Shown here in pieces: positions 1 to 10,234 of a DNA stretch of 64,000 nucleotides (positions are counted from its first letter, which is position 1; every line of letters begins with the position of its first letter). The position numbers and the translations under genes were made by a program. This DNA is from Macrosoma leucophasiata (Eukaryota > Arthropoda > Insecta > Lepidoptera > Hedylidae). The stretch spans positions 868,001 to 932,000 of the forward strand of contig JAWQUS010000002.1 of assembly GCA_036365455.1 (NCBI GenBank). Reading direction: 5' to 3'. Under the pieces are notes generated by a model. The model made no database searches. It worked only from the letters and a program-made list of their open reading frames with translations, and was not told the DNA's origin.

Positions 1-1
1 G

Positions 2-1591
2 TTGTTCTGCCAGTGCCAGCCGTCGAGGTCGCTGCGCCACAGGTACGTCATCTTTCAGTACAATCTTAAGCTCCATTGGCACCTCATGAGTCTTCATCGG
101 CTGGTAACCTTCTATACGTCTTATCACCTCTTCTTTAACATCCTGGTTGCGAACATGATCTAAAAAAACATTTACACACCCCGTAAAACAATCAACCCTA
201 CCTAACCAGTCACAGTTGTCAGGTAAAAACCTTATAGATCCATCCCTAAATAAAACAGTGCATAATTTAAGGAAATCGCTACCCAAAATTGCCTCATACG
301 GCATTGCTTCAACAGGTACTAAGTGAAAAACAACATTTTCATACAACTTGCAGTTAATTTCGATATTTAAATGTACTTTGCCAAGTGAAAAGACTTTAGT
401 TTGTCCGAGACCGGTTAAAACAATCGGATCATTACACAAAACATTTTTATTTCGGAAACTACTTTGAAAAGCTATCATTGAAAGTAAATTTACCTCTGAT
501 CCAGTGTCAACTAAAGCCTTAATCGACTTATCACAAATCTTAATTGATATTAAATTATTCTCACAACTATCTTGACATATAACCTCACTTTGTACACTTG
601 ACACATTACTGTCACCTGTCAAATCCGCGTTTCGTTCCTGCTCCAACGTTGTCACGCACAAAGTCTCTGATGACACCAACATTTTATTATTTTCACACCG
701 CGTTTCGTTCGTCGAATAATCTTGAGACGGCGTCACGGTTGCCTCGTCTTTACCACGTGACCCGAACATTGCCGACCGGGGCCGAACCGCACCCGAACTC
801 TTATCACCGCCGGATCCGCTCGTATTCACAACAACTTGTTTCTGAGTACAATGGCGACTTATATGCCCGTAGGAATTACACTTGAAGCATTTTACACCAT
901 TTGGACACGCTGATGCCACATGACTCCCTTCTCCACAATTATAGCACCGTCCTTGACCCGTACTCCGCCTGGAACCGCCACTTTGATATGTAGCATTCTG
1001 TGCTTGTTTTGGTTTAGAATGTTGCTTCGTCTTATCATTCTTAACTTTTTCGTAAATCAGTATCTTGTCTTTCAAGGCCGCGTACGTCGTAACACCATAC
1101 AACATGATTTTATATGGGTCGTCGTCTTTCTCGATCCCATCGATGATGTATTGTATTGCTACATAATCGGGAAACTTGGCGCGCTTGCCCAATTCCTTCA
1201 TGATGAGCATATATTGGGTATATGTTTCGTCTTTGCGTTTTCGCCGTGTCGACATAATCTCATGCATTTCTTTTGCGTTAATTATGTCAGGGAATTCTCT
1301 AAGAAGGGCGGCTTTCAAATCTTCGTATGTCTTAAATGTTTTTTCAGACCTGAGCCATAGTTCTGCAGTCCCGGTGAGGGATCTACGTGCCACTATTAAT
1401 TTTTGTGTGGTACTCCACTGGAAAATATCGGCGTTGTCGTCGATGTCCTGCGCCCACTTCACCGAGGAATATGTTTTATCATCCCCGCTGAACTTCGCTA
1501 TGACCCCATCCAAACAAAACTTGGCCGCCATGCCATCCATACCATGAAGCATGCTGCCACTTCCACTTCTATCGTCTTTTTCTAAAGCCAT
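2..1591 (-). CDS. Ty3/gypsy-type gag-protease polyprotein (partial, runs off left edge)
   Basis: An open frame of 530 codons starts at the ATG at 1591 and reads leftwards without a stop to the window edge. The N-terminal third is capsid-like (retrotransposon Gag family character). It is followed by two CCHC zinc knuckles of spacing C-x2-C-x4-H-x4-C near residues 217-248, seen as CYNCGEGSHVASAC and CFKCNSYGHISRHC. Near residue 360 is an aspartic protease with the active site LVDTGS, and about 85 residues later the AILGSDFL motif. The last visible residues (VPVAQRPRR) resemble the linker that opens a Ty3/gypsy reverse transcriptase, which would lie outside the window. Gag packages RNA, and the protease matures the polyprotein. 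No frameshift or stop breaks it, so this copy is young or under selection. The clade cannot be fixed without the RT. Confidence 0.9.
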   Translation of the reverse strand, partial: MALEKDDRSGSGSMLHGMDGMAAKFCLDGVIAKFSGDDKTYSSVKWAQDIDDNADIFQWSTTQKLIVARRSLTGTAELWLRSEKTFKTYEDLKAALLREFPDIINAKEMHEIMSTRRKRKDETYTQYMLIMKELGKRAKFPDYVAIQYIIDGIEKDDDPYKIMLYGVTTYAALKDKILIYEKVKNDKTKQHSKPKQAQNATYQSGGSRRSTGQGRCYNCGEGSHVASACPNGVKCFKCNSYGHISRHCTQKQVVVNTSGSGGDKSSGAVRPRSAMFGSRGKDEATVTPSQDYSTNETRCENNKMLVSSETLCVTTLEQERNADLTGDSNVSSVQSEVICQDSCENNLISIKICDKSIKALVDTGSEVNLLSMIAFQSSFRNKNVLCNDPIVLTGLGQTKVFSLGKVHLNIEINCKLYENVVFHLVPVEAMPYEAILGSDFLKLCTVLFRDGSIRFLPDNCDWLGRVDCFTGCVNVFLDHVRNQDVKEEVIRRIEGYQPMKTHEVPMELKIVLKDDVPVAQRPRRLALAEQ

Positions 1592-1761
1592 CCTTGATTC
1601 TGTCGTTTAATAATCGTCTTATGGTCGTCTTATAATCCCTTTTCACCTTGATTTTCGTCTTATTTTCGTCTTATCGTCGTCCTATCTTCACAACATGCCG
1701 CCATCGGCGCACACGTCTCGTCGTAGTAATATTTCGCCACACTTTTTACTTCACAAACACC
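1592..1761 (-). other. retrotransposon 5' leader with repeated TAAGACGA motif
   Basis: Untranslated leader between primer binding site and gag ATG. In the element's sense strand the octamer TAAGACGA or a one-base variant recurs about five times between 1610 and 1685. No ORF. Such repeats could serve in packaging or may be simple expansion; this is inference. Confidence 0.5.
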
Positions 1762-1779
1762 ATCCCGGACGAGCCCCCA
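1762..1779 (-). promoter_or_regulatory. primer binding site, tRNA-Pro type
   Basis: On the minus strand 18 bases read TGGGGGCTCGTCCGGGAT. This is the classical primer binding site complementary to the 3' end of tRNA-Pro. It lies four bases inside the proposed LTR end and upstream of gag, the expected place for priming minus-strand DNA synthesis. Confidence 0.85.
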
Positions 1780-1783
1780 AAGT

Positions 1784-2027
1784 TGTGGGGTGGTGTGTGT
1801 TGGAAGTAAAAGCCAGAAAACTCTTGAAACACTTATTTATTTTTAGCTGCATTTAACACATCCTTCACTTTCCGCCATCTTCCTATTATATCTCCCTCTT
1901 TCATTCACTCATCTCATCTCTCGCTCGCTCATCCTTACGTTCCGTCCCTTGCATCCGACAATTCCCACATGTGCATTGAATGTTAACCGTTGCATCACGA
2001 CCGCGACATGGAGCACTTTGTGTTACA
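1784..2027 (-). repeat. 5' LTR of the Ty3/gypsy-type element
   Basis: In element orientation the segment begins TGTAACAC and ends CCCCACA, so it has TG...CA ends, and it abuts the primer binding site after four bases. It contains a TATA-like box (minus strand GATATAATAG, about 1882-1892) and an AATAAATAA polyadenylation-type signal (about 1838-1848) in correct order. The partner LTR is outside the window, so the outer boundary and target duplication are inferred, not proven. Confidence 0.6.
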
Positions 2028-2120
2028 TTCTACTGACATCATCGACTTCAAGGTAGACTGCATTTGAAGCGCTACATCAGTGTCATAGAAAAATGCGAGT
2101 TTGTTATTTATCCCATGATA

Positions 2121-2215
2121 TTTTAGGCGAGCTTATTAATCGAACTGCCAAGGATAGAACAACATGGAAAGCTTTAGAGGAGGCCTTTGTCGAAGGACAA
2201 GCTGTGAAAGAAAAA
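2121..2215 (+). pseudogene. C-terminal scrap of an RTE-like LINE ORF
   Basis: A short reading frame ends with DRTTWKALEEAF, the kind of motif (DRxxWxxLxEAF) that closes RTE-type endonuclease-reverse transcriptase proteins. A similar ending is seen in the better preserved copy at 8584-9415. Nothing else of the element is recognisable here, so this is a dead fragment. Confidence 0.4.
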
Positions 2216-2740
2216 CCAAACGTTTTTTGCCAAACGTACCATTGAAAATATTTTCAATCGGGAAAAAAACATGTCACATAGTTCTTGACGAACAATCAAA
2301 CCCGAGTTACCAGACCAGTTCATTCTATAGCTTTTGTCGTCTTTTACGTCTGACTTTGCTTGTCCTTTTGTGCCACTACTGCCACCTATGAGTAGGGTTG
2401 CCATCTGTCAGTCTTTAGCCGGATATGTTTGCCTTTTTTGGTCGCGTCCGGCCACTACTTACATGTCCGGCTTTTGGTGGACGTTACTTTTTATTAAAAC
2501 GTATGTCGGGCCTACAAAGAGGTATGTTTGGCTATGAAATAAGATAAAGTCCGGTCTTAAGTGCAAAAATTGTCATAAGTCTAGCTTGATTGAGCTCGGA
2601 GTTGGACTTTTTTGTTTTAGTAGACGGCATCATTGGCAACCCCTCATATGAGAGCAAGGGATAACATTTGTATAACGTTTCGGACGTTTTTCTATTTCCA
2701 TGGCTGCCCCTGGCAAGGTATTTAGCCTGGCCTTATAAAG
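2216..2740. other. intergenic, no gene seen
   Basis: AT-rich with CCGG-containing stretches (2400-2480). The phrase GTAGGGTTGCCATC near 2393 resembles GTAGGGTTACCATC near 7428, so old MITE fragments are likely, but no boundaries can be drawn. Confidence 0.4.
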
Positions 2741-2868
2741 TTTGGATACTAATCTAACGGCCAAATACTCAAACGTCACTTAGATCTAAGTTGGACTTAA
2801 AAGTTTTGGATACTAATCTAACGGCCAAATACTCAAACGTCACTTAGATCTAAGTGGAACTTAAAAGT
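2741..2868. repeat. 64-bp tandem duplication
   Basis: The 64-bp unit starting TTTGGATACTAATCTAACGG at 2741 is repeated immediately at 2805 with only a base or two changed. Part of the unit (CAAACGTCACTTA) returns in inverted form at about 2937-2958, suggesting the whole is a foldback-type element with one duplicated arm. Confidence 0.85.
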
Positions 2869-2986
2869 CTTCTGTCTCTCTCTATAAATCACGTTTAAAC
2901 GATAGTGATAGCGTACATTTGTGAGTTGCTTAAAATTAAGTGACGTTTGAGCATTCGGTTCATTCCGGTAATTAATTTCATAACTT

Positions 2987-3232
2987 TTACTGGTGGTAGA
3001 GCTCCAGTGACGGAGCTCCCGGGCATAGGCAACACCGCATTACCTAGTATACTTGCCGCTAAATGGTAGTGTTCAGCACTATCGTGTTCCGGTCAGGTGG
3101 TAATGTACGGCCCTGTAATTTCCGGCACAGAGGCATAACACCTAATGCCTCAGGAGTGGCAGCGCATCTGCATTTTGACCTCTGGTCATTGTGTGGTTGT
3201 CTTTCAGTCACGTTCTTTACATAAAAAAAAAA
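2987..3232 (+). mobile_element. SINE-A copy
   Basis: Starts CTGGTGGTAGAGCTC, carries the central CCGGTCAGGTGGTAATG block and ends in an A run. A short deletion removes the CTGCAGTCATCACTTAAC part near the 3' end. Confidence 0.8.
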
Positions 3233-3792
3233 TATTTAAAAATATTAAGCTTCCGAAAACCTGTGATATACTTTACTCTCATTTCGCAGACTTCAAAGAA
3301 CCAACAAAAATCTAAACACGCATCAAGCCAAACCTGGCATTTTCCATTTTGCGTCGACCGAGCTCGCGGCCCGCGTTGCCCAACCAACAAAGTTCTCCCT
3401 ATTAACATTCCCCCAACTTTCCTAATCTCGCCCCGCCTCGCCCGCGCCGACCCCGGAACAAGTTAATTTTTATTGCACTTTTAATATCCCGTGTAATTGG
3501 TAGGAAATGTTTCGCAATTATATGGAGATGTTGGTGAATAGCACGTCATATCACGCCCGTATGTTTTTTCAACGATGGAATCATGTAAGAACATGAATTT
3601 ATGCATAATTATTTTTATTTTTAAAGATTATTTCACAAGCATGTGTTAATGCGAAATAATATAAAAACAATTATGCATAATTGCATAAGTACTCACGATT
3701 GGCCAGGTTCAGTTAATACCGTGGACTTACGCGATAGGTGTCCTGACACCTACCTTGATTAGCGATAAGTCGATTTCGTGTAAGTCGGGGTT
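3233..3792. other. intergenic, no gene seen
   Basis: AT-rich spacer. Short ORFs on both strands here have no recognisable protein character. The start of a family Q repeat follows at about 3793. Confidence 0.4.
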
Positions 3793-4018
3793 CAGCCACA
3801 ACGCGGAAACTCCGCCAAAAATCCATACAAACGCGTAATTTGGTCTCTATTACACAGACATCAATCAGTGATGTGTATTTACACGTGCACCTGTGTGCGT
3901 AGCACGTACAGAATACCAACCGTCGCCCATAAGAGGGGAGGAGGTTGGATGAGGCGGGGAAATCGGGCGGGAGGTCGAAGTGTCCATTCTTTACGTAGTA
4001 TTATTATATATTCTCTGG
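3793..4018 (+). repeat. family Q repeat
   Basis: About 220 bp shared with 8424-8536 (truncated) and 58150-58385. It includes the core ACAGACATCAATCAGTGA, CACGTGCACCTGTGTGCGTA and the 3' block GTCCATTCT. Class unknown; no coding potential. Confidence 0.7.
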
Positions 4019-4039
4019 TTCAGCTTTGCATTTTTTTTA

Positions 4040-4321
4040 TTGTAATGGAAGTGGCAAACAAGCGTGCAGTTCACATTGATGTTAAGTGATGGCTGCAGCC
4101 TATAGACACCCGCATGAAAACACCAAGGTCAAAATGCAGATGCGCTACCACTCCTGAGGCCCAAGGTGTCATGCCTCTGTGCCGGAAATTACAGGGCCGT
4201 ACATTACCACCTGACCGGAACACGATAGTGCTGAACACTACCATTTAGCGGCAAGTAAATTAGGTAATGCGGTAGTGCCTACGCCCGCGAGCTCCGTCAC
4301 TGGAGCTCTACCACCAGTACC
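4040..4321 (-). mobile_element. SINE-A copy, near full length
   Basis: Begins at its poly(T) side with GTAATGGAAGTGGCAAACAAGC and ends CTCTACCACCAGTA, giving the complete family consensus in reverse orientation. Confidence 0.85.
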
Positions 4322-4540
4322 TAAGCTCTAATACTAGGTTCAGATTACTCATTTTTTCGATTCGATCTTCTGGATGACATAATTATACGTAAATCAATAA
4401 TGTAAGTTGAGGTACTCGAACTTCTCGTAAACCGAGCACCAAGTGGAATGGGGAAGTCGACGAAAAAATACCGCGTATCTTGGAATTCGCGTAAAACGGG
4501 GTAGCCTAACTTGGGGTATTACTGTACCTATGTATATGTC

Positions 4541-4665
4541 GTGTTCCGGTCAGGTGGTAATGAACGGCCCTGTAATTTCCGACACAGAGGCATAACCTCT
4601 TAGACCTCAGAAGTGGTAACGCATTTTGACCTCTGGTTTTTGTGTGGGTGTCTATAGCCTGTAAC
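4541..4665 (+). mobile_element. SINE-A fragment
   Basis: Carries only the middle and 3' part (GTGTTCCGGTCAGGTGGTAATG through GTGTGGGTGTCTATAG); the 5' end is missing. Confidence 0.75.
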
Positions 4666-4950
4666 ATACATATAACATCATGGCTTACTACTATTAACGA
4701 AAGCATCAAGTTAGACGGTCGGCCCCCAGGAACAAAAATGGTCAAAGCAGCGCATTGCAATCGTCACAGTTCCAGCCAAGGCCGCGATGTAATGAAAACG
4801 GACTCCATTATGTTGTTCTCATGCTTTACGATGTTCAGGACTGAAGAACAAACTTAAGTAATTTCATGGACAGCGGCTGTTAATATCGAAGTTGTGTAGA
4901 GTTTGGCCACTAAAGAAGCGACGCGCTAACACGTACACTTACTTTTATGT

Positions 4951-5359
4951 TTTACATTATCTTAGTGTTTAGGAGAGTATTTTAGTACAACTTGAAAGGC
5001 AAGTTCCTTAGTGCTTTAGTGCACGTTTACATTTCTTCCAGTAGAGTAGGTAGGTATCATTTCGACGCCATAATGACATCGCCAAATACGCGCTATTCTA
5101 TGCAAAATATTAACTGTATTTATGGAACAAATAAAAGAAGACATTTTATTCGAAATAAATAAACCGAAACGAATATGGGAGCTTCAATGGATTAGTCGCA
5201 GATCCATGCTTGGAGGAAGTTTAATAGTCGTATCAGCCGACAATTTAAACAGCTTTAAAAATAAAGAAACACGCACGCGTTTCACGGCACTTCTAAAGTA
5301 AAGCAGTTTACATGTTTCAACTAAAGTAGGTACTCTGCTAAACACTAAGATAATGTAAA
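4951..5359. mobile_element. MITE-like element with 25-bp terminal inverted repeats
   Basis: TTTACATTATCTTAGTGTTT at 4951 returns inverted at 5335-5359, with one mismatch over 25 bp. The 409-bp interior has no coding frame. No clear target duplication was found. Confidence 0.65.
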
Positions 5360-5984
5360 TCGGGCCTTACATTGTTACCTCTATCTTACGTTCTTACAAG
5401 TTTACATTGCATTATGGAATATGATTTAGGTTCAGCGGTCTACCTAATTTAGGAAAACGTTCAGATTAACGGCAGTAAGAATCTCAATGATTTTACTGTC
5501 CACTATTTACCATAATTAAATGAATATTTACGATAATTGTACAATCCAATGACAATACATACTTCCACGCTTCAGTACCTAATCACTTTAGGTACTGCAG
5601 CGTGGAAATAGGCAACCAACGTTTGAAATCCGTTAAATAAAATAAAATAATCGGTTATCGCACTTTCGATCGTAAGCTCGTCTGTCCACAAACGGTACAC
5701 AATCTGCAACGTGTGTTCCTATTCCTATTCGAAATCGCTTTCTGGCCTGACACGTCTTTTGAAATCGCTCATCCCGTGGCCCCCGCATCATGGTGGACAA
5801 TGCGGTGGGCTTACGAAATAAAGCGCCGCCCGGTTACCGCAACTTGTCTTTTATGGGTAAGCTCGTTAAATATTTAATGGGCAGCACTCAAATCTACGAC
5901 AGTACGCCGCATTACACGTGGACATTGCCAAAGGTTTTTGTTATTTTCGATCAGATTTTGTCGTAACTTAACTTTACCCGAGTA
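5360..5984. other. intergenic; one short hairpin, no gene
   Basis: Contains a 20-bp inverted repeat with a 4-base loop at 5563-5607 (left arm TTCCACGCTTCAGTACCTAA, one mismatch). No ORF with recognisable character. Confidence 0.5.
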
Positions 5985-6420
5985 TTCCTGGTAGAGGTAG
6001 GCAGAGCTAAATGCAAGCATTCAAGCACATAGAGTAACTACAGCCACTTGTTTCAACGAATTTGAGTACTACTGCCATCTATCGATTGGCGCTCTAACTA
6101 TTACAAATGATAGTTCGGTGTGCTTTATATTGCAAGTGGGGCATATTTCCTGATAGAGCGTTTTTCAACATTTTACCCTATATAAACATCCACATTCCCT
6201 GGTTACGTTTCTGGCCCATGTAACAAGTGGCGAGCCTATTGATATCCGGGCACTTTACCAAATTCCGAGGGTTCCAGACCCTAAGAGCGGTAAGAGCTCT
6301 GGGAAACTTCTAGAAAATAGAATAATAGCACCAGTGATAACAGATAATACACCTTTATATCTCTCTGATATTCCGGACCCGGAGATCAAACCAAGGACTA
6401 ATCAGATTTTTGTCCGACCT
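5985..6420 (-). mobile_element. SINE-B copy, diverged and interrupted
   Basis: Shares GGTAGGCAGAG, GGCCCATGTAACAAGTGGCGA and GGGCACTTTACCAAA with the copies at 57005 and 62120, in the same orientation. About 100 bp of unrelated sequence lies in the middle, and the tRNA-like head on the right is badly decayed. Confidence 0.6.
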
Positions 6421-6659
6421 AAATACCTCATTAAAATTTGTTTAATGATGAACCTAGAACCTAGAACCACTTACGTGAATAATAAATAAATAATAACGTA
6501 TGTCTGTGCATGGATCATGGTGAAAATTGTGGGAAACTGATGTAAAAAGTGGTCATCTTACTGGACCCAGAAATGCCGAACTCATCGAATCTCGCAAAAA
6601 GTTACAATGTTATTTTCACATTTTACACATTTATCTGTATTAATTATGTAATGTATATT

Positions 6660-6905
6660 TCACTGGTGGTAGAGCTCCAGTGACGGAGCTCGCGGGCGTA
6701 GGCACCACCGCATTACCTAATATACTTGCCGCTAAATGGTAGTGTTCAACACTATCGTGTTCCGGTCAGGTGGTAATGTACGGCCCTGTAATTTCCGGCA
6801 CAGAGGCATAAGACCTTAGGCCTCAGGAGTGGTAACGCATCTGCATTTTGACCTTGGTCTTTGTGTGGGTGTCTATAGGCTGCAGTCATCACTTAACATG
6901 AAATG
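6660..6905 (+). mobile_element. SINE-A copy, 3' end lost
   Basis: Clear consensus from CACTGGTGGTAGAGCTCC to GCAGTCATCACTTAACAT; the A tail is missing. Confidence 0.85.
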
Positions 6906-7590
6906 TTGTCCAAACTTCTATGGTTAAGAGAATTATGAGTGCTATTGTAGGTATAGTGTATATACATCATACCTATACTATAGTAGTGAATTGCTTTCTA
7001 AAGTAGCCTCAAAAAAGTTTTTTCAATTTGTTGCTTGAATTATTATCTCTTTATTTTGTAAATTAGTTATCCGACCTTGCTCTATGGTATGAAATTAACT
7101 ATAAGCCTTTGTATTTTAATCCAGCACCTAAACACCTTAACCTAAATTGCACAAAAAAATAAACACCAGCTCCAATAGCTAAACTAAATTATTAAAAGTA
7201 AACTGACACAAATCACCTACTATGTAAAAAACCAAGTTACACATTCAAAGTCAATCCAATTTAATTCCAGTCAAGGCAGCAAAACAAAGATTCCAATTAC
7301 CGAGGGCACCTTTGATTTGCATAAAGTCGACGTTATCGCTGAACTGTTATATTAAGTAGAAATGCGTTAAAAATAATTCGTCCTCCATTTAATGTTAATA
7401 AGTGTGCCCACTCCAGGGAAGTGCGAGTAGGGTTACCATCCGAGCGGATAAATCCGGTCTAGACCGGATAATACCGGCTTTAAACGGATTCCAGTCGGAT
7501 ATTATTTGGTACCGTATTTTCATCTTATTAGAATAAAACACGCAAGTGGAACTGTTTTATTATTTTCTTTTTTTTATACATGTATATTTA
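6906..7590. other. intergenic, no gene seen
   Basis: AT-rich. Nothing recognisable apart from a CCGGAT-rich stretch near 7430-7510 that resembles other GTAGGGTTGCCATC-type MITE ends. Confidence 0.4.
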
Positions 7591-7598
7591 TATGAGGC

Positions 7599-7884
7599 CA
7601 TAGAGCAACACCGGAGGGTAGTTGCCATATGCAGACTTTCCCCTCTGTCAAAGTACAAGCCCAAATGGTCCTATACCTGTCGTTTAAATGTGTGCGTGAA
7701 ATTGTTTCTGTATTTTGTTAAAGTCAAGGTGTGACTTTCGTAGTAATAGACGATTCTCGTAGTGTGCGTGTGTCGCACACATTTCTCCCCGCAAAAAATG
7801 ACAGACTGTTTTGCATCGGTAATAAACGCTATGGCTACTCCCCTCCAGTCCGCCGCGGCGGCCGGTGGCCCGTGTTGCTCTATG
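7599..7884. mobile_element. MITE-M copy 1 with perfect 8-bp target duplication
   Basis: The ends are CATAGAGCAACAC and its inverse GTGTTGCTCTATG. The flanks TATGAGGC (7591-7598) and TATGAGGC (7885-7892) are an exact 8-bp direct repeat. Eight-base duplications are typical of hAT-superfamily insertions. A second copy lies at 16191-16521. No transposase is encoded. Part of the left inverted repeat is deleted here. Confidence 0.85.
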
Positions 7885-8423
7885 TATGAGGCACATGAGC
7901 CTCATTTTCAGCAAGAGGCCGGTAGCACATTTGTTAGGCACGACCTCACTAATAAATATATTTGCGGCCAATTGGTAATGTTCAGTACTATCCCGATACG
8001 GCAAGAGAGTAATAATAATATCCGGTCATAATCAGAGGCAATGCAACTGAGAGCTCAGCCTACAATGTATGTTTAGCAGAATTTGAGGAAGCTTGTATGT
8101 AGCAGCTTATATGTTTAATAGCAGAATGAGCTAAAAAGTCTGGTCACCCTGCTCTTAGGGAAGGGAAGTGCGAGCAGTAATTGTAGAGGAAACACCGTAT
8201 ACACCGTATATGCATCGTGAATAATAGTTTATAAACACGTGGCGATGAGAATACCGCGCTTGCATGTGCAAATTTACATTTTGCAGCGTACCTACGTGCA
8301 ACGTAAAAATAGCTAGTTAAATTATGAGACTGCATTAAAGCTACATAATGTTCATTATTTTATAACTGCGATGGACTTGTCTGACTATAGTTTCACTCCA
8401 GCGAAAAAAAAACGATTACTATT

Positions 8424-8536
8424 TCACACCGCGGACACTCTGCCAATATTCCATACAAACGCTTAATTTGGTTACCTATTACACAGACATCAATCAGTGA
8501 CGTGTATTCACGTGCACCTGTGTGCGTAGCACGTAG
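8424..8536 (+). repeat. family Q repeat, truncated
   Basis: Matches the first half of the copy at 58150 (CACCGCGGACACTC, CATCAATCAGTGACGTGTAT, GTGTGCGTAGCACGTAG), then stops. Confidence 0.7.
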
Positions 8537-8583
8537 GGTTGTGCGTCATTAGGGTAGATTATGTCATAATAGCTACCCTTGAC

Positions 8584-9415
8584 AGGCGGATTGGCGATCG
8601 CAGTGGCGGGACGCTGCTGCCTATTCCACGTTGTTATATCGGTCGTCACGTACCGACACCTTCGGTTGCCATAAAGCGATAGTTACTATAAGTAGGGCCT
8701 CTCAACGAGTGGGCCTTAAAATGAACATGGACAAGACGAAGATTATGTCGAATGTCCTTGTTACGCCCACTCCTGTTATGGTCGAGGGTACTACACTCGA
8801 AGTTGTTGACGATTACGTATACCTGGGACAAACGGTCCAGTTAGGTAGGTCCAACTTCGAGAAAGAGGTCAATCGCCGAATCCAACTCGGATGGGCAGCG
8901 TTCGGGAAGCTGCGTTATATCTTCTCGTCCAATTTACCGCAGTGTCTGAAGAAGAAGGTCTTTGACCAGTGTGTGTTGCCAGTGATGACATACGGAACAG
9001 AAACGTGGTCGCTCACTATGGGCCTCATAAGAAGGCTCAAGGTCACTCAGAGAGCGATGGAGAGGGCTATGCTCGGAGTTACTCTGCGAGATCGAATCAG
9101 AAATGAGGAGATCCGCATGAGGACCAAAGTAACCGACAAAGCCCATCGAATAGCGAAACTCAAGTGGCAGTGGGCAGGGCACATAGCTCGCAGAACTGAC
9201 GGCCGTTGGGGCAGAAGAGTTCTAGAGTGGCGACTGCGTACCGGAAGACGAAGCGTAGGCAGGCCCCCCACGAGGTGGACCGACGACCTGGTGAAGGTCG
9301 CGGGCAATCGTTGGATGAGGGCGGCCCAGGACCGTTCGTTGTGGCATTCTTTGGGGGAGGCCTTTGTCCAGCAGTGGACGTCTTTTGGCTGAAATGATGA
9401 TGATGACGACTATAA
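8584..9415 (+). pseudogene. RTE-like LINE, 3' part of endonuclease-reverse transcriptase
   Basis: An uninterrupted frame of about 250 codons (8631-9392) covers the C-terminal half of a non-LTR reverse transcriptase. It includes GLKMNMDKTKIMSN and the terminal block GRPPTRWTDDLVK followed by DRSLWHSLGEAFVQQW. The catalytic YADD segment is absent, so the copy is 5' truncated, the usual fate of LINE insertions. The stop codon is followed by an (ATG)n-like tail (GAAATGATGATGATGAC), the tail type of RTE elements. The enzyme would copy its own RNA at the genomic target. This copy cannot do so. Confidence 0.85.
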
Positions 9416-9419
9416 GTAC

Positions 9420-9654
9420 TACGGAGCTCGCGGGCGTAGGCACCACCGCATTACCTAATATACTTGCCGCTAAATGGTAGTGTTCAGCACTATCGTGTTC
9501 CGGTCAGGTGGTAATGTATGGCCCTGTAATTTCCGGTACAGAGGCATAACACCTTAGGCCTCAGGAGTGGTAACGCATCTGCATTTTGGCCTTGTACTTT
9601 GTATGGGTGTCTATAGGCTGCAGTCATAACGTGAACTGCATGCTTGTTCGAAGG
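9420..9654 (+). mobile_element. SINE-A copy, 5' and 3' trimmed
   Basis: Consensus from CGGAGCTCGCGGGCGTAGG to GAACTGCATGCTTGTTCG, joined directly to a family D repeat without spacer. Confidence 0.8.
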
Positions 9655-9870
9655 GCACGTTAAGCCGTCGGTTCCGGTTGTGATCGATAGATAGCAGTCG
9701 TTAAACCTTGTCGGAGGTGTGGACCTGTATCTTGTTATGGACGGTTTGAAAACATCCGGCAGCGGGTTGGCCACTAACCCACATTGGTGCAGCGTGGTGG
9801 AGTAAGCTCTAGGGGAGAGCCTCGTGCCCAGCAGTGGGACGGATAATGGGTTGCCATTATTATTATTATT
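9655..9870 (+). repeat. family D repeat, 3' part
   Basis: Shares GGGCACGTTAAGCCGTCGGT, AGCGGGTTGGCCACTAACCC and CGTGCCCAGCAGTGGGACG with the longer copy at 63410-63775. It ends in an ATT-rich simple tail (GCCATTATTATT), suggesting a LINE 3' end or a SINE that borrows one. Confidence 0.75.
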
Positions 9871-10234
9871 GTATGGCAGAACGGGGCGTTTGCTGGGTCA
9901 ACTAGAACAATTTTATAAAGCTGTCTTTATGGTAATTGTAAGCCGGTACATTTGTGTAGCAAAATTGGACAATTTTTCCTAGTATAAGTGAGAATTTATA
10001 GTAACGTCACAAACTAAAATATTCTATCACTACAAAATAAACTCGAGCTCATGAATATTGTTAAATAAACCGATAACGCAGTTACATGTCGACTATCAAA
10101 ACGTGTTATTAGTTTGTCCGAGTGAACGTTATCTGGCGGTGGAGTGGCAGATAGCCACCACATGCCACCACATGGCTTTATCGGGTACCTGTTCGATCGA
10201 TGTGTCAGTAGGTAGAGCCGATTTGTTTCACAAC
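9871..10234. other. intergenic, no gene seen
   Basis: AT-rich spacer between a family D copy and a MITE, with no recognisable ORF or repeat boundary. Confidence 0.4.

Noticed and set aside
920..1585. Plus-strand ORFs in the left end
   Set aside because: They lie opposite the intact gag frame and carry no motif.
1762..1779. Possible endogenous gammaretrovirus, because of the tRNA-Pro primer site
   Set aside because: Gag with two CCHC knuckles, the protease context and the insect setting fit a Ty3/gypsy-type LTR element; no envelope or gammaretroviral feature is visible.
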